Shown: positions 1-9,049 of the stretch, in pieces
How positions within the stretch are numbered: position 1 is the stretch's first letter
How the letters are laid out: the number at the start of each line of letters is the position of its first letter
Translations under genes and position numbers: made by a program
Source of the DNA: Pseudomonas putida
Lineage (GTDB): Bacteria; Pseudomonadota; Gammaproteobacteria; Pseudomonadales; Pseudomonadaceae
Length of the DNA stretch: 64,000 bases
NCBI RefSeq assembly: GCF_002906855.1
Contig: NZ_MINI01000028.1
Coordinates: 1-64,000 of the forward strand
Direction: 5' to 3'
The notes under the pieces: model-generated
The model's input: the letters and a program-made list of their open reading frames with translations, nothing else
Databases searched by the model: none
What the model was told of the DNA's origin: nothing

Positions 1-54
1 CTTATAAATCAATATCTTACACTCAACTAACTGTTAGGGTCATTCAGATATAGC

Positions 55-1218
55 GACGGCTGCGTGATTGCCCGGTCGTACGATGCGAAGCCGTTCGTGA
101 AGATGGGGGAGCCTTACTTCCAGGCGAAGGAAAAGCTACGCCGGCATGGGATCGTGGCGTTCTCCTCGAATTACGCGCTGTATGGCGACATGAGCGAGCG
201 GGTCATGTCTCTGATCGAGTCGATGGTACCGGCGGCCGAGGTCTATTCGATTGACGAGTGCTTCGCCGATATCACCGGCATGACGGGTGGCCTCACTCAG
301 TTCGGCCGAGATGTGCGCGCCAAGGTGCTACGTTGTACAGGAATCCCGGTCGGTGTTGGGATTGCCCGCACCAAGACCCTGGCGAAGCTCGCCAATCACA
401 CCGCAAAGCGCTTGCAGGCGCAGACAGGTGGTGTGGTCGATATCACCGACGACTTCAAGCGCGACTGGGTGCTGCGTAACACCGAGGTGAAGGAGGTGTG
501 GGGCATTGGCCGGCGGATGACGGTACACCTTGAGTCCATGGGGATTCACACGGCGATGGAGCTGGCCAAGGCAGATCCGAGGATGTTGCGGGACAAGTTC
601 AGCGTAGTTGTGGAGAAGACCGCTCGTGAGCTCGCCGGCACGCCATGCCTTGAGCTGGATGAGGCAGATCCGCCGAAGCAGGAGATCTGCTGCAGCCGGA
701 TGTTCGGCAAGCGTCTGACGGAGCTGACGCCGATCAAACAAGCTGTGGCCACTTATACGGGGCGGGCCGCCGAGAAACTGCGTGCTCAGGGCTCGGTGTG
801 CAAGCGCATGCGGGTATCTATTCGCACCGGCATGTTCAACCCTAACGAGCTGCACTTTGCCAAAGGTGCTCTCGTTGACCTGCCGTACCCAACCAATGAC
901 ACCTTGCTACTCACCAGGGCCGCAACGGGGGCCGTGGAGCGGGTCTACCAGGCCGGCTATCGGTACAGCAAGGCCGAGGTACTGTTGCTCGATCTGCGAC
1001 AGCCGGGTGAGTTCACCGACGATTTGTTCGCGGTGACTCAGCCTGTGGCCAGTGGACGACTGATGTCAGCACTCGATGAGATCAACGATCGGTATGGTAG
1101 AGGAACCGTGCGTGCCGGGAGCGTCCCCCGCACCCCTGGATGGGGGATGCGCCGGGAGATGATGAGTCAGTCATACACGACGCGGTTTGATCAGCTTTGG
1201 ACCGTTCATGCCCGCTGA
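55..1218 (+). pseudogene. umuC: 5'-truncated umuC/rulB (DNA polymerase V catalytic subunit)
   Basis: The product matches the Y-family polymerase UmuC from the conserved DGCVIARS motif (codons starting at base 55) to the C-terminus, including SIDE (acidic active-site pair), the VGVGIA..TKTLAKLANH segment and VWGIGRR. Family members are about 420 residues and begin some 35 residues earlier with a DxNxFYASCE motif that supplies the first catalytic aspartate and the steric gate. Here that part is absent: upstream of base 55 the frame reads unrelated residues to a stop at 28-30. The first possible start is GTG at 64. I infer a gene cut by insertion of an element lying to the left, and a product that cannot polymerise DNA. 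rulB is known from the literature as an insertion hotspot in pseudomonads. Confidence 0.85.
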
Positions 1219-1363
1219 AAGAATGTTCTGAATGGGCCCAAGATGGGACAAACCCACAGACATCGAAACTCTTTAGCCGGATCACTGACAGTTTTGGTTT
1301 TCTAGCATAATAGGATTACGCTTAGTGGCTATGTGCCGCAAGCTAAGAAGTTGAGATTAAAGA

Positions 1364-2260
1364 ATGGCGATAGATAATCTGTGGCCGCCGGTGTCAGGCG
1401 TATTTTGGGCAACGCCCCCGTCTATATTGGATGGCGCTAGGTGGATAGCAGGCCTGGATGGGTCATCATTTTTCATAACAATTTTTGGGGCATTGGCAGG
1501 AGCGTTTGCAGGTGCTTGGGCAGCACAGCGGTCAGCAAAGAATGGAAAGCGGCGTGATGAATTGACAACTGAAATTCGAGTTGTGAATGCTGCAATTATT
1601 TTGAGTCATGCAATTTTTGATTCTGTTTTGTCGGCGAAAGTTCAATATATCGGCCCTGCGATGGATATCTACAAGGCAGGGCGAGAAAGGTATTTAAAGG
1701 AGCTAAGTTCGAGTCATTCTGTTGGTGAGAAGTCTGTTAGTTTCAATTTGCATCGTTTCCCTGAGTTGCCAATTGCAGTGGAGCAGTTACAGCTGCTTGT
1801 GCTGCAGCAGGGGTCCATACAGGCTCTGCGGGCGGTCGTACGATTAGTTGAGTACGGAGGGTTATTGCGTGAGGCGATTGACCTCAGGAATGAATATATT
1901 GGGAAATTTGAGAGAAAAGAATTTTCAATTGGTTTTACTTATCCTGAGATGTATTTTGGCCTGGCGACAAAGGATGGCTGTCATCAGCAGTTTAGTAGTA
2001 CTATGGATGCGATAGAGATGTATGGTGATAATATTGTTTATTTTTCGCGCCGACTGTGTGAATGCCTTAGTCAATATGGTGGTATTTTAAAAAAGGAATT
2101 GAAAAAGATTTCTTCGGAACCGGTGGGTATTGTTGAGTTTGACTTTAAGAAGTTGGGCAGGGAAGGCCTTTGCCCTCCGCCCGCTGGTTATAAGGGCTGG
2201 GAGGAAAGTTTTGTTGAAGTGCACCGGCGGCCGCGTTGGTGGAGGCGGTTGATTGATTAG
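1364..2260 (+). CDS. hypothetical one-span membrane protein
   Basis: I do not recognise this 298-residue protein. Residues about 33-55 form one hydrophobic, glycine/alanine-rich segment (GALAGAFAGAWAAQ) followed by a basic stretch (SAKNGKRRDE), as in an N-terminal membrane anchor with a cytosolic domain. The rest is soluble and largely helical in character. The gene is clearly AT-richer than the core genes, has a weak Shine-Dalgarno sequence, and sits between the truncated umuC and a PIN-domain gene that converges on it. These signs suggest horizontal acquisition. A defence or regulatory role together with the PIN protein is possible but is only inference. Confidence 0.7.
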   Translation: MAIDNLWPPVSGVFWATPPSILDGARWIAGLDGSSFFITIFGALAGAFAGAWAAQRSAKNGKRRDELTTEIRVVNAAIILSHAIFDSVLSAKVQYIGPAMDIYKAGRERYLKELSSSHSVGEKSVSFNLHRFPELPIAVEQLQLLVLQQGSIQALRAVVRLVEYGGLLREAIDLRNEYIGKFERKEFSIGFTYPEMYFGLATKDGCHQQFSSTMDAIEMYGDNIVYFSRRLCECLSQYGGILKKELKKISSEPVGIVEFDFKKLGREGLCPPPAGYKGWEESFVEVHRRPRWWRRLID

Positions 2261-2267
2261 CAGATTG

Positions 2268-2316
2268 CAAAAAATGCCCAAGCCCCGTCAACTGGGACTT
2301 GGGCGCCTGTTCTTTT
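2268..2316. terminator. bidirectional rho-independent terminator
   Basis: GCCCAAG (2276-2282) pairs with CTTGGGC (2298-2304), extended inward by CCCC/GGGA. A-rich sequence lies on the left and T-rich sequence on the right, so it can serve both the membrane-protein gene and the converging PIN-domain gene. Confidence 0.75.
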
Positions 2317-2367
2317 ATTCACTGCCGTGCAAGGGGGCACAGAAAGATTAGGCTTCTAGTATGCGAA

Positions 2368-3513
2368 TTATTGGTCCGTTGGATTTTCTGGTTCGGTAGG
2401 GTCCGGTGTTAAACCCAAAAGTTCAATGACTAGCTCCGCTAATTCAGGCTCGATCTCGGTAACCCATCTGTTTACAAGCGACAAGTAGAAGGCGTTGACG
2501 TCGTCGTCTGTAATAATCCACCGGATTTGATTGTTGTTAAGCGCCGCTCTGAACAATAGCTCCGCATCATCTTTTGTTAATTGATTCAGATAAGTTGTAG
2601 TATTCGATATTGCCCAGTGGGTAGTAGAAAAACTGCTGCTTTCTGCTAATTCCGAGATGGCTTGGATCACTGGCTCTCGTGGTCTTTCAGGTTCGGTAGC
2701 CGGTGGTGGCTGATCATCATTCACCTCTGGAGCTTGAGTTTCGGGGGTAAGAGGTTGAGTGGCGGCTTCCGGCGAAGGCTCTTGCAACTCCGCCCGTTGC
2801 TCTTCAAGGTTCTCGGGCTGAGATTGGAGATTCTTGTAATACTCAAGTACTTCAGCGATCGTTTTGAATACGGTTAATTTACCTTGGTTTTTCGTCTCGC
2901 TCCATTCATCTGAAAGAAACGATAGAGGGCGTATCGTTTTGTCTGTTGTTAAGGGTGAAGCATAGTCTCCATCTTTGGATACTATGAATAGATCTCCATC
3001 GGGTATACGGGCGAGAAGAGTCTCCCAGATGTAACGGTCGCCGATGTTGCCCTGCTTGCCAGGAGGGTTGCCTTTATGCATTCTTGTGATGGCCTGGTTG
3101 TACAAGTCATCGTCTTCGGCGTGGTGAGTAGCCTTTTCGAATAATTTCTTTATTTTGGTATCGACTTCGAGCTGGTTGCTAAGCGCGAGAGATGCTGCGT
3201 TAGCAATTAGAAGCTTCTTGGCTTTTCTGGCGCTTTTTATCGCTTCATCATACTGTCTCGCGGCTTCTGTGCCGCGCATATGATGAGGCACTCCTGTCGG
3301 AAGCTGGGCGTTATTGAAGTTATTTATAGCGACCTGCAGTTTTGACTCTCGATTGCGTTTAAGCTCATTTTCAACTTGCTTTGGGAGGTGGAGGCTGATT
3401 GCGTTTGGGCCAACAAGCTCAGTGAATTCATCGAGTGTCTCAAGCTTGTCTTCTGAAAATTCATAGAAGTTAAGTAGGATGTTAGTGTCAATGAATACCT
3501 GTAAAGCCGGCAT
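2368..3513 (-). CDS. PIN-domain (DUF4935-like) putative nuclease
   Basis: The N-terminal half is a PIN domain: FIDTNILLNF (Asp9), VENELKRN (acidic residue near 50), then GNIGDRYIWETLL and VSKDGDYASP with further acidic metal ligands. This layout fits DUF4935-type PIN proteins, which are metal-dependent RNases by family. A Pro/Glu-rich linker (about residues 230-290) leads to a C-terminal helical domain. I chose the ATG at 3513 because GAAGGA lies just upstream and the PIN fold starts directly after it; the frame is open to 3648, so a longer form is possible. There is no antitoxin-sized partner next to it. It is AT-richer than the core genes and probably part of the accessory segment. Confidence 0.75.
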   Translation of the reverse strand: MPALQVFIDTNILLNFYEFSEDKLETLDEFTELVGPNAISLHLPKQVENELKRNRESKLQVAINNFNNAQLPTGVPHHMRGTEAARQYDEAIKSARKAKKLLIANAASLALSNQLEVDTKIKKLFEKATHHAEDDDLYNQAITRMHKGNPPGKQGNIGDRYIWETLLARIPDGDLFIVSKDGDYASPLTTDKTIRPLSFLSDEWSETKNQGKLTVFKTIAEVLEYYKNLQSQPENLEEQRAELQEPSPEAATQPLTPETQAPEVNDDQPPPATEPERPREPVIQAISELAESSSFSTTHWAISNTTTYLNQLTKDDAELLFRAALNNNQIRWIITDDDVNAFYLSLVNRWVTEIEPELAELVIELLGLTPDPTEPENPTDQ

Positions 3514-3945
3514 CTGAGATGGTCCTTCAGCAAGATAGTTGGCCGACATGGCGAGCCTTGAGCTTAGAAGGGGAGCAGCATTGGTGACAAGACAGATTTT
3601 GCTAGAAAAAGGCTGGCTGATTTTTTGAGTGGTACAAAGTTGGTACAAGGCTTGGCGTTAAGGTTTGAAGGCCTTGAAAATAGGGGGGTTTGAAAAGACT
3701 ATGCCCAATCCATCATCGGCGCAACGCTGAAGCGGCGGGACGGCTCAGGCCTTGTGGTGCTTGTGTTAATGGTCTGTTCTAGGGGCATTGGGGTCTAGGG
3801 CAACAATCGGAACAAGGACAAAGGCCGATGGCGCGGTCAGTGACCTCGCAGATCGGCCTTCAGGAAAAGTTGCCCCAGTTTACCAAGAGTGGCTGGCGCG
3901 TGCCTGCCCACTGCCAGGATGGCGACGCAATGTCGGTTTTACCTC
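3514..3945. other. intergenic stretch with tandem TGGTACAA and terminator
   Basis: No convincing gene is seen. It holds two copies of TGGTACAA (3630-3637 and 3641-3648), poly-G sequence near 3685, and the hairpin at 3821-3860. The change from AT-richer to GC-rich sequence occurs here, so it may include the right border of the accessory segment. Confidence 0.4.
3821..3860 (-). terminator. hairpin downstream of the PAP2 gene
   Basis: AAGGCCGAT (3821-3829) pairs with ATCGGCCTT (3852-3860), with inner GGTC/GACC pairing. It is a likely terminator of the leftward PAP2 phosphatase gene. Its sequence resembles the cptA terminator at 4632-4673. Confidence 0.6.
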
Positions 3946-4548
3946 TCAGCCCCGCAGCCAACCCGCCCTGATAGGCACTGCCATAAGGCTGCGATAGCAC
4001 CGCTCCGCCAGATCGGTGACAGACTGGCCGATACGTCTCCAGATTGGCGAGAACCCTGAATAAACCAAGAACGAAACAATCACCGCGCCCACCATGTCGA
4101 GCGGAAAGTGCACCCCCAGAAACACCCGCGCCCAGGCCACGCTCAAACCGGTCAACAAAATGACCACACCCCACCCAGACAAACCATCCAGCAGCAAGGT
4201 CAAGCCCATGCAGGCAAACACGGTCATGTGATCGCTAGGAAATGACGAATCCGGCGCATGCAGCATCCAGTTATGCCCCAACCCGATCATGAACGGCCGT
4301 GGATGCGGCCAGACTGCCCAGATGGCCTGATTGACGACCAGCGCGATCACCGTAACCAAGGTCGCCTTGAGTACCAGCCTGCGTTCCCCACGGTGCCCCC
4401 ACAGCCAGAACCCCAGCATCAACACGGGCAGCAGAAAGATCAGGCCCTTGGCAATGCCGATGGCGAGCAGGACTAGCCACTGCGGCGTATCACCGCCGCC
4501 GTTGATCAGCAGGAAGAGGGAGCGGTTGAGTGTTTCGAGTTCGCCCAT
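3946..4548 (-). CDS. PAP2-family membrane phosphatase
   Basis: A 200-residue integral membrane protein with about five hydrophobic segments and the three acid-phosphatase motifs of the PAP2 superfamily: HPRPF (motif 1), PSDH (motif 2) and ARVFLGVHFPLD (motif 3, with the catalytic His and Asp). The family dephosphorylates lipid phosphates such as undecaprenyl pyrophosphate or phosphatidic acid at the inner membrane. The substrate cannot be read from the sequence. I chose ATG at 4548, preceded by GGGGA, because the longer frame adds a non-conserved tail. It lies downstream of cptA on the same strand but is separated by cptA's own terminator, so it is probably transcribed separately. Confidence 0.8.
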   Translation of the reverse strand: MGELETLNRSLFLLINGGGDTPQWLVLLAIGIAKGLIFLLPVLMLGFWLWGHRGERRLVLKATLVTVIALVVNQAIWAVWPHPRPFMIGLGHNWMLHAPDSSFPSDHMTVFACMGLTLLLDGLSGWGVVILLTGLSVAWARVFLGVHFPLDMVGAVIVSFLVYSGFSPIWRRIGQSVTDLAERCYRSLMAVPIRAGWLRG

Positions 4549-4631
4549 GATGTATGTCCCCGCCGTGCGTTCAGACGCTGTTTCAATTCCAATTAAAGCC
4601 GCTTGCGCGCATTGCACAGCGGCCGACAAGC

Positions 4632-4673
4632 AAAAAAGCCGATGGCGCGATCAGAGATATCGCCATCGGCTTT
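4632..4673 (-). terminator. rho-independent terminator of cptA
   Basis: A perfect 13-bp stem AAAGCCGATGGCG / CGCCATCGGCTTT is followed on the minus strand by TTTTTTG, just past the cptA stop. Confidence 0.85.
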
Positions 4674-4697
4674 CAGACATCTGTATCAGTCCGCGAG

Positions 4698-6452
4698 CTA
4701 CTTCTGGTCGTTGGCCGCCGTCTGTTGAACCTGCTCCGCCTTGTCCTGCGGCAACAGGTCGAACTCATGCAACCCATCCTTGCGGTACGGGTCGCCAATC
4801 CAGCGTGGCGTTGGCGCGAACTGCGCGTTCACCAGGCTCTTGGCCGGCTCGTACTTGTCGTAGCTCAAGCCTGCCAGATCCGACAGCGTATGAATCAGGT
4901 GCGAGCTGCTGTAGGGGCGCTTGGCCATCGACTGCAGGTCCCGTGGGTGCTCGGCCTGCCAGCTCGGTGAAGTCCACAGCAGGAACGGCACGGTGTACAT
5001 CGGCCGGGTCGGCGCGCCTTCGTTGCGGCCCAGGCGGTCGTGGTTGCCGGAGCTGTATACGTCTTCGCCATGGTCGGACAGGTACAACAGGAAGCCGTTG
5101 GGCGTGGCCGCCGAATATTGCTTGATCAGGCTCGACACCACGAAGTCGTTGTAGCGCACGGCGTTGTCGTAGAAGTTGTAGGTTTCCACCTGGTCATCGG
5201 TCAGCGCAGCCGGTGCACCCTTGCGATCGGTGAAGTGCTGATAGGCATCCGGGTAGCGGTAGCGGTAGTCCATGTGGGTGCCCAGCAGGTGGACGATGAT
5301 GAACTTCTTCGGCGCCGGGTCCTTCAGGGCCTTCTCGAACGGCGGCAGCACCACTTCGTCGTACTGGCTGGCGTTCTGGTTGCGCTGGTTGTTCAGGTAC
5401 ACCGGCTCGTCCGTCTGCTGCGAGAAGGTGGTGAGCATGGTGTTGCGCTTGGTCATGGTCTGCTGGTTGGTGATCCAGAAGGTCTTGTAGCCTGCCTGTT
5501 TCATCAGGTTGATCAGCGACGGGTCGGTGAGGAAGCGGTCGGGGTGTTCTTCGTCACCGAAGGTGAGGATCTGCTGCATCACCTCGATGGTGTAGGGGCG
5601 CGGGGTGACCACGTTCTGGAATACGGTCAGGCTCTTGTCGGCGGCCAGGGCATCCAGGTTGGGAGTGGTGTCGCGGTTGTAGCCGTACAGGTGCATGTGC
5701 TCGCGGGTGGTCGATTCACCCAGTACCAGCACCAGCGTGCGCGGGGCTTCGCCACTGCTGTCCTGAAGGTTCTGCAGGGGCGGCAGGGCGGCGTTCTGGG
5801 CCAGCAGGTTCTGCATGTTGTTCAGCTGCTGCAGGTATTGGCGGTAGCCGACCACCAGCTGCCACGGTACTGCCGGTTCCATGCGCTGCTGGACCTTCTC
5901 CATGGCATCGGCGAAGTTGCGTTCCTGGGTGACCATCTGCTTGTAGAACGGCAGCACGAGGTTGGCGGCCAGCAACAGCACCACCACCGGAATGCGGCTA
6001 CGCAGGCGCAGGGTGACCGGGCGCACGCGGGTCCACAGCAGCACGGCGCCCGCGGTGTAGGCCAGCAGGCCGAGCATCAGGCCAATGCTGAAGTACTGGC
6101 TGAAGTATTCGCCCGCTTCGGCGGTGTTCGACTCGAACATCACGAAGATGACGCTTTGCGAGAATTCCTGGTGGTAGATGCCGAAGTAGCTCAAACCCAC
6201 CAGCGAGGCGGCCCACAACACCACGCCGATGATGGCGGCGAGGGTGCGGGTGAGGCGTGGCAGCAGCAGCACCGGGACGAACCACAGGGTGCTGAGGAAC
6301 AGGGCATCGCGGAAACCGGCGAAACCGGTGGTGCCACTGAACAGCAGAAGCGCCTGGGTGACGCCGGAGAAGTACCAGAAGAACAGCAGGAGCCAGCCCA
6401 GGCCGGCCCAGTCCACGCGCTTGGGCGCGGATGGGGATGCGGTGTTTGCCAC
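4698..6452 (-). CDS. cptA: CptA/EptA-type phosphoethanolamine transferase
   Basis: A 584-residue inner-membrane enzyme that transfers phosphoethanolamine from phosphatidylethanolamine to LPS core or lipid A. The N-terminus holds about five membrane spans (residues 15-170). The periplasmic sulfatase-fold domain has GESTTREH (245-251, with the Ser/Thr nucleophile and metal ligand), HLLGTHMDYRYRYP and LSDHGEDVY (metal ligands). The length is usual for the family. The upstream frame is open to 6695, but GTG at 6452 has ACGAGG six bases before it and places the first span correctly, so I prefer it. A possible ColR box lies 77 bases upstream, consistent with envelope-stress control. CptA versus EptA cannot be settled from sequence alone. 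Confidence 0.85.
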   Translation of the reverse strand: MANTASPSAPKRVDWAGLGWLLLFFWYFSGVTQALLLFSGTTGFAGFRDALFLSTLWFVPVLLLPRLTRTLAAIIGVVLWAASLVGLSYFGIYHQEFSQSVIFVMFESNTAEAGEYFSQYFSIGLMLGLLAYTAGAVLLWTRVRPVTLRLRSRIPVVVLLLAANLVLPFYKQMVTQERNFADAMEKVQQRMEPAVPWQLVVGYRQYLQQLNNMQNLLAQNAALPPLQNLQDSSGEAPRTLVLVLGESTTREHMHLYGYNRDTTPNLDALAADKSLTVFQNVVTPRPYTIEVMQQILTFGDEEHPDRFLTDPSLINLMKQAGYKTFWITNQQTMTKRNTMLTTFSQQTDEPVYLNNQRNQNASQYDEVVLPPFEKALKDPAPKKFIIVHLLGTHMDYRYRYPDAYQHFTDRKGAPAALTDDQVETYNFYDNAVRYNDFVVSSLIKQYSAATPNGFLLYLSDHGEDVYSSGNHDRLGRNEGAPTRPMYTVPFLLWTSPSWQAEHPRDLQSMAKRPYSSSHLIHTLSDLAGLSYDKYEPAKSLVNAQFAPTPRWIGDPYRKDGLHEFDLLPQDKAEQVQQTAANDQK

Positions 6453-7013
6453 GTTTGCCTCGTAGAACCATGGCGGCAGCCAGAAAAGGAGGGGCTGCCG
6501 GAAAGGCAGAGAGGCTAGAGAGCGGATAGTGAAAATTACGTTAACGAAACATGGAAGAAATCTTAACAAAGCATTACGAGGGGGCGGGGAGGGGGTGGTT
6601 CCTATAAAGCGGCCCACGAATCTTGGCACTGTCACAGCCATTGCCGTGTCTTCTTGGCAGCCCTTTCGCGGCGTAAAACCCCACAAAGACTGCACGCTGG
6701 CTTGGTTTCAGCGCTATCTAGAGGATTGAGAACGGACAAGGAACTCCCGCTCGATCAAAGCGCTCAGCAAAATCAGCAAGAACCCGAGGTCGGTTTCAGG
6801 AAGCGCCTGGTCGCTCGCACACTATCGTTTGCCGCCACAAGTGCCATGCTTATGGGATGCCCTTGAGCCCAGTGCGCGCAGACGCACGGCCATCGGCAAG
6901 GAGGCCTCCGCGCCCACGCCACCGTGACGTGGCCGGTGTGCCGCAGCAGAACACGCCGGATACCTGCCCTCCACAACAATTCAGGCAGGGTCCGTGATGC
7001 CGAGGTCCGCTGT
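6453..7013. other. divergent intergenic region cptA / fdsG
   Basis: About 560 bases between two divergent genes. The left part is AT-rich and holds the possible ColR box. The right part is GC-rich with no convincing ORF, regulator gene or clear sigma-70/sigma-54 promoter. Unlike many fds clusters, no fdsR-type LysR gene is present. Confidence 0.5.
6529..6544 (-). promoter_or_regulatory. possible ColR-binding site upstream of cptA
   Basis: On the minus strand TTAACGTAATTTTCAC matches, at 14 of 16 positions, the P. putida ColR consensus as I remember it (YYNASNNYTTTTTSAC). A second GTTAA occurs about two helical turns upstream, as expected for an OmpR-family regulator. The consensus is recalled and was not looked up. 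Confidence 0.4.
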
Positions 7014-7496
7014 ATGCCTGATGAACTGCTTCACCTGCCGGTAATCCAGACCATCCTGACCCGCGAGAAGGACACCCCCGGCGCACTGTTGCCGATCCTT
7101 CACGCCGTCCAGGACGCTATCGGTTTCATCCCCGAAGCTGCCGTCCCTGAAATCGCCCATGCCCTCAACCTCAGCCTCGCCGAGGTGCGCGGGGTGATCA
7201 GCTTCTATCACGACTTCCGCACCACGCCGCCTGCCCGCCACACCTTGCGCCTGTGCCGCGCCGAATCGTGCCAGAGCCGTGGCAGCGAGGCCTTGGCCGC
7301 GCAACTACGCGAACAGCTGGCGCTGGATGATCACGGCACCAGCGCCGACGGTGCCATCAGCCTGCGCCCGGTGTACTGCCTGGGCGCCTGTGCCTGCTCG
7401 CCGGCGCTGGAGCTGGATGGCCAAGTTCATGCGCGGCTCACCCCTGAGCGCCTGCGGGCGTTGGTGAACGGTTGCCTGGAGGGTGAAACATGCTGA
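7014..7496 (+). CDS. fdsG: formate dehydrogenase gamma subunit
   Basis: A 160-residue NuoE-like thioredoxin-fold subunit that carries one [2Fe-2S] cluster of the soluble NAD-dependent formate dehydrogenase. The ligand cysteines are visible as CRAESC and CLGACAC in the expected C-x4-C...C-x3-C spacing. ATG at 7014 has GAGG at a good distance; the longer frame from 6924 adds a non-conserved tail. The stop overlaps the start of fdsB, which marks the first gene of the fdsGBAD operon. Confidence 0.9.
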   Translation: MPDELLHLPVIQTILTREKDTPGALLPILHAVQDAIGFIPEAAVPEIAHALNLSLAEVRGVISFYHDFRTTPPARHTLRLCRAESCQSRGSEALAAQLREQLALDDHGTSADGAISLRPVYCLGACACSPALELDGQVHARLTPERLRALVNGCLEGETC

Positions 7497-9049
7497 AGTT
7501 GTTCATTCCCTGTGACTCGGTCGCTCGTGCAGTCGGCGCCGATCAGGTCGCCGATGCCATTAAAGCTGAGGCCGAGCGCCGCCAGTTGCCCATCGATATT
7601 CAACGTACCAGCTCGCGTGGCCTGTATTGGCTGGAGCCGCTGCTGGAATGTGAAAGCAGCGAAGGGCGTCAGGGCTTCGGCCCGGTCACTCCGGCAGACG
7701 TGCCGTCGTTGCTTGACGCCCTGGCCGGTGAGCCCGGCGGTCATTCGCTGGCGCTCGGCGCGGTCGAAGACATCGCCTACCTGAAATCTCAGCAACGCCT
7801 GCTGTTTGCTCGCGCCGGCATCACTCGTCCGTTGTCGCTGGACGACTACCGCGCCCATGGCGGTTTCAAAGGCCTGGAAAAGGCGGTGGCGATGGACGGC
7901 GCTGCGGTGGTCGCCACCGTGCTCGATTCTGGCCTGCGCGGCCGTGGCGGCGCAGCGTTCCCGGCCGGCATCAAGTGGCGCACCGTCCGCGACGCCGGGG
8001 CAGGGCAGAAGTACGTGGTGTGCAACGCCGATGAAGGCGACTCCGGCACCTTCGCCGACCGAATGCTGATGGAGGGCGACCCCTTCCTGCTGATCGAAGG
8101 CATGATCATCGCTGGCCTCGCCGTCGGGGCCGACAAAGGCTACCTCTATGTGCGCTCGGAATACCCCGACGCTATCCGCGTGCTCAACCAGGCGCTAGCC
8201 ATCGCCCGCGACGCCGGCTACCTCGGCAGCAACGTGGCCGGCAGCAGCCAGGCCTTCGACCTGGAAGTGCGGGTGGGTGCCGGTGCCTATATCTGCGGCG
8301 AGGAAACCGCGCTGCTCGAATCCATCGAAGGCAAGCGCGGCATCGTTCGTGCCAAGCCGCCGTTGCCCGCGCTCGAAGGCCTGTTCGGCCTGCCGACCCT
8401 GGTGCACAACGTGCTCACCCTGGCCTCGGTGCCGATCATCCTGGCCGAGGGCTCGGCGTTCTACCGCGATTTCGGCATGGGCCGCTCGCTGGGCACCATG
8501 CCGTTCCAGCTGGCCGGCAACATTCGTCATGGCGGCCTGGTGGAACGCGCCTTTGGCCTGACCCTGCGCGAACTGGTGGAAGGCTATGGCGGCGGCACTG
8601 CCAGCGGCCGCCCGCTCAAGGCAGCGCAGGTTGGCGGGCCGCTCGGCGCCTGGGTGCCGCCCAGCCACTTCGATACCCCGCTGGATTACGAGGCCTTCGC
8701 CGCCATGGGCGCGATGCTCGGCCACGGCGGCGTGGTGGTGGCCGACGACGCCCTGAACATGGCCAGCATGGCGCGCTTTGCCTTGCAGTTCTGTGCCGAG
8801 GAATCCTGCGGCAAGTGCACCCCGTGCCGGATCGGCTCGACCCGTGGCATGGAGGTGGTCGACCGGCTGATCGCGACCAGTGATTTCACCGAGCGCCATG
8901 ACCAGGCTCTGCTGCTGCGCGACCTGTGCGACACCATGCAGTACGGCTCGCTATGCGCCATGGGCGGCATGACCGCCTACCCGGTGGCCAGCGCCCTCAA
9001 GTACTTCCCCGCCGATTTCGGGCTGACCACCACGGAGGCCGCACAGTGA
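7490..9049 (+). CDS. fdsB: formate dehydrogenase beta subunit (NADH/FMN)
   Basis: A 519-residue NuoF-like flavoprotein. It accepts electrons from FdsA/FdsG and reduces NAD+. An N-terminal thioredoxin-like extension (residues 1-90) precedes the GRGGAAFPAGIKW glycine-rich FMN/NAD site and GAGAYICGEETAL. The C-terminal ESCGKCTPCR motif, with a later cysteine in SLCAMGG, binds a [4Fe-4S] cluster. It starts inside the fdsG stop region and its stop overlaps the GTG start of fdsA, so translation is coupled. Confidence 0.92.
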   Translation: MLKLFIPCDSVARAVGADQVADAIKAEAERRQLPIDIQRTSSRGLYWLEPLLECESSEGRQGFGPVTPADVPSLLDALAGEPGGHSLALGAVEDIAYLKSQQRLLFARAGITRPLSLDDYRAHGGFKGLEKAVAMDGAAVVATVLDSGLRGRGGAAFPAGIKWRTVRDAGAGQKYVVCNADEGDSGTFADRMLMEGDPFLLIEGMIIAGLAVGADKGYLYVRSEYPDAIRVLNQALAIARDAGYLGSNVAGSSQAFDLEVRVGAGAYICGEETALLESIEGKRGIVRAKPPLPALEGLFGLPTLVHNVLTLASVPIILAEGSAFYRDFGMGRSLGTMPFQLAGNIRHGGLVERAFGLTLRELVEGYGGGTASGRPLKAAQVGGPLGAWVPPSHFDTPLDYEAFAAMGAMLGHGGVVVADDALNMASMARFALQFCAEESCGKCTPCRIGSTRGMEVVDRLIATSDFTERHDQALLLRDLCDTMQYGSLCAMGGMTAYPVASALKYFPADFGLTTTEAAQ

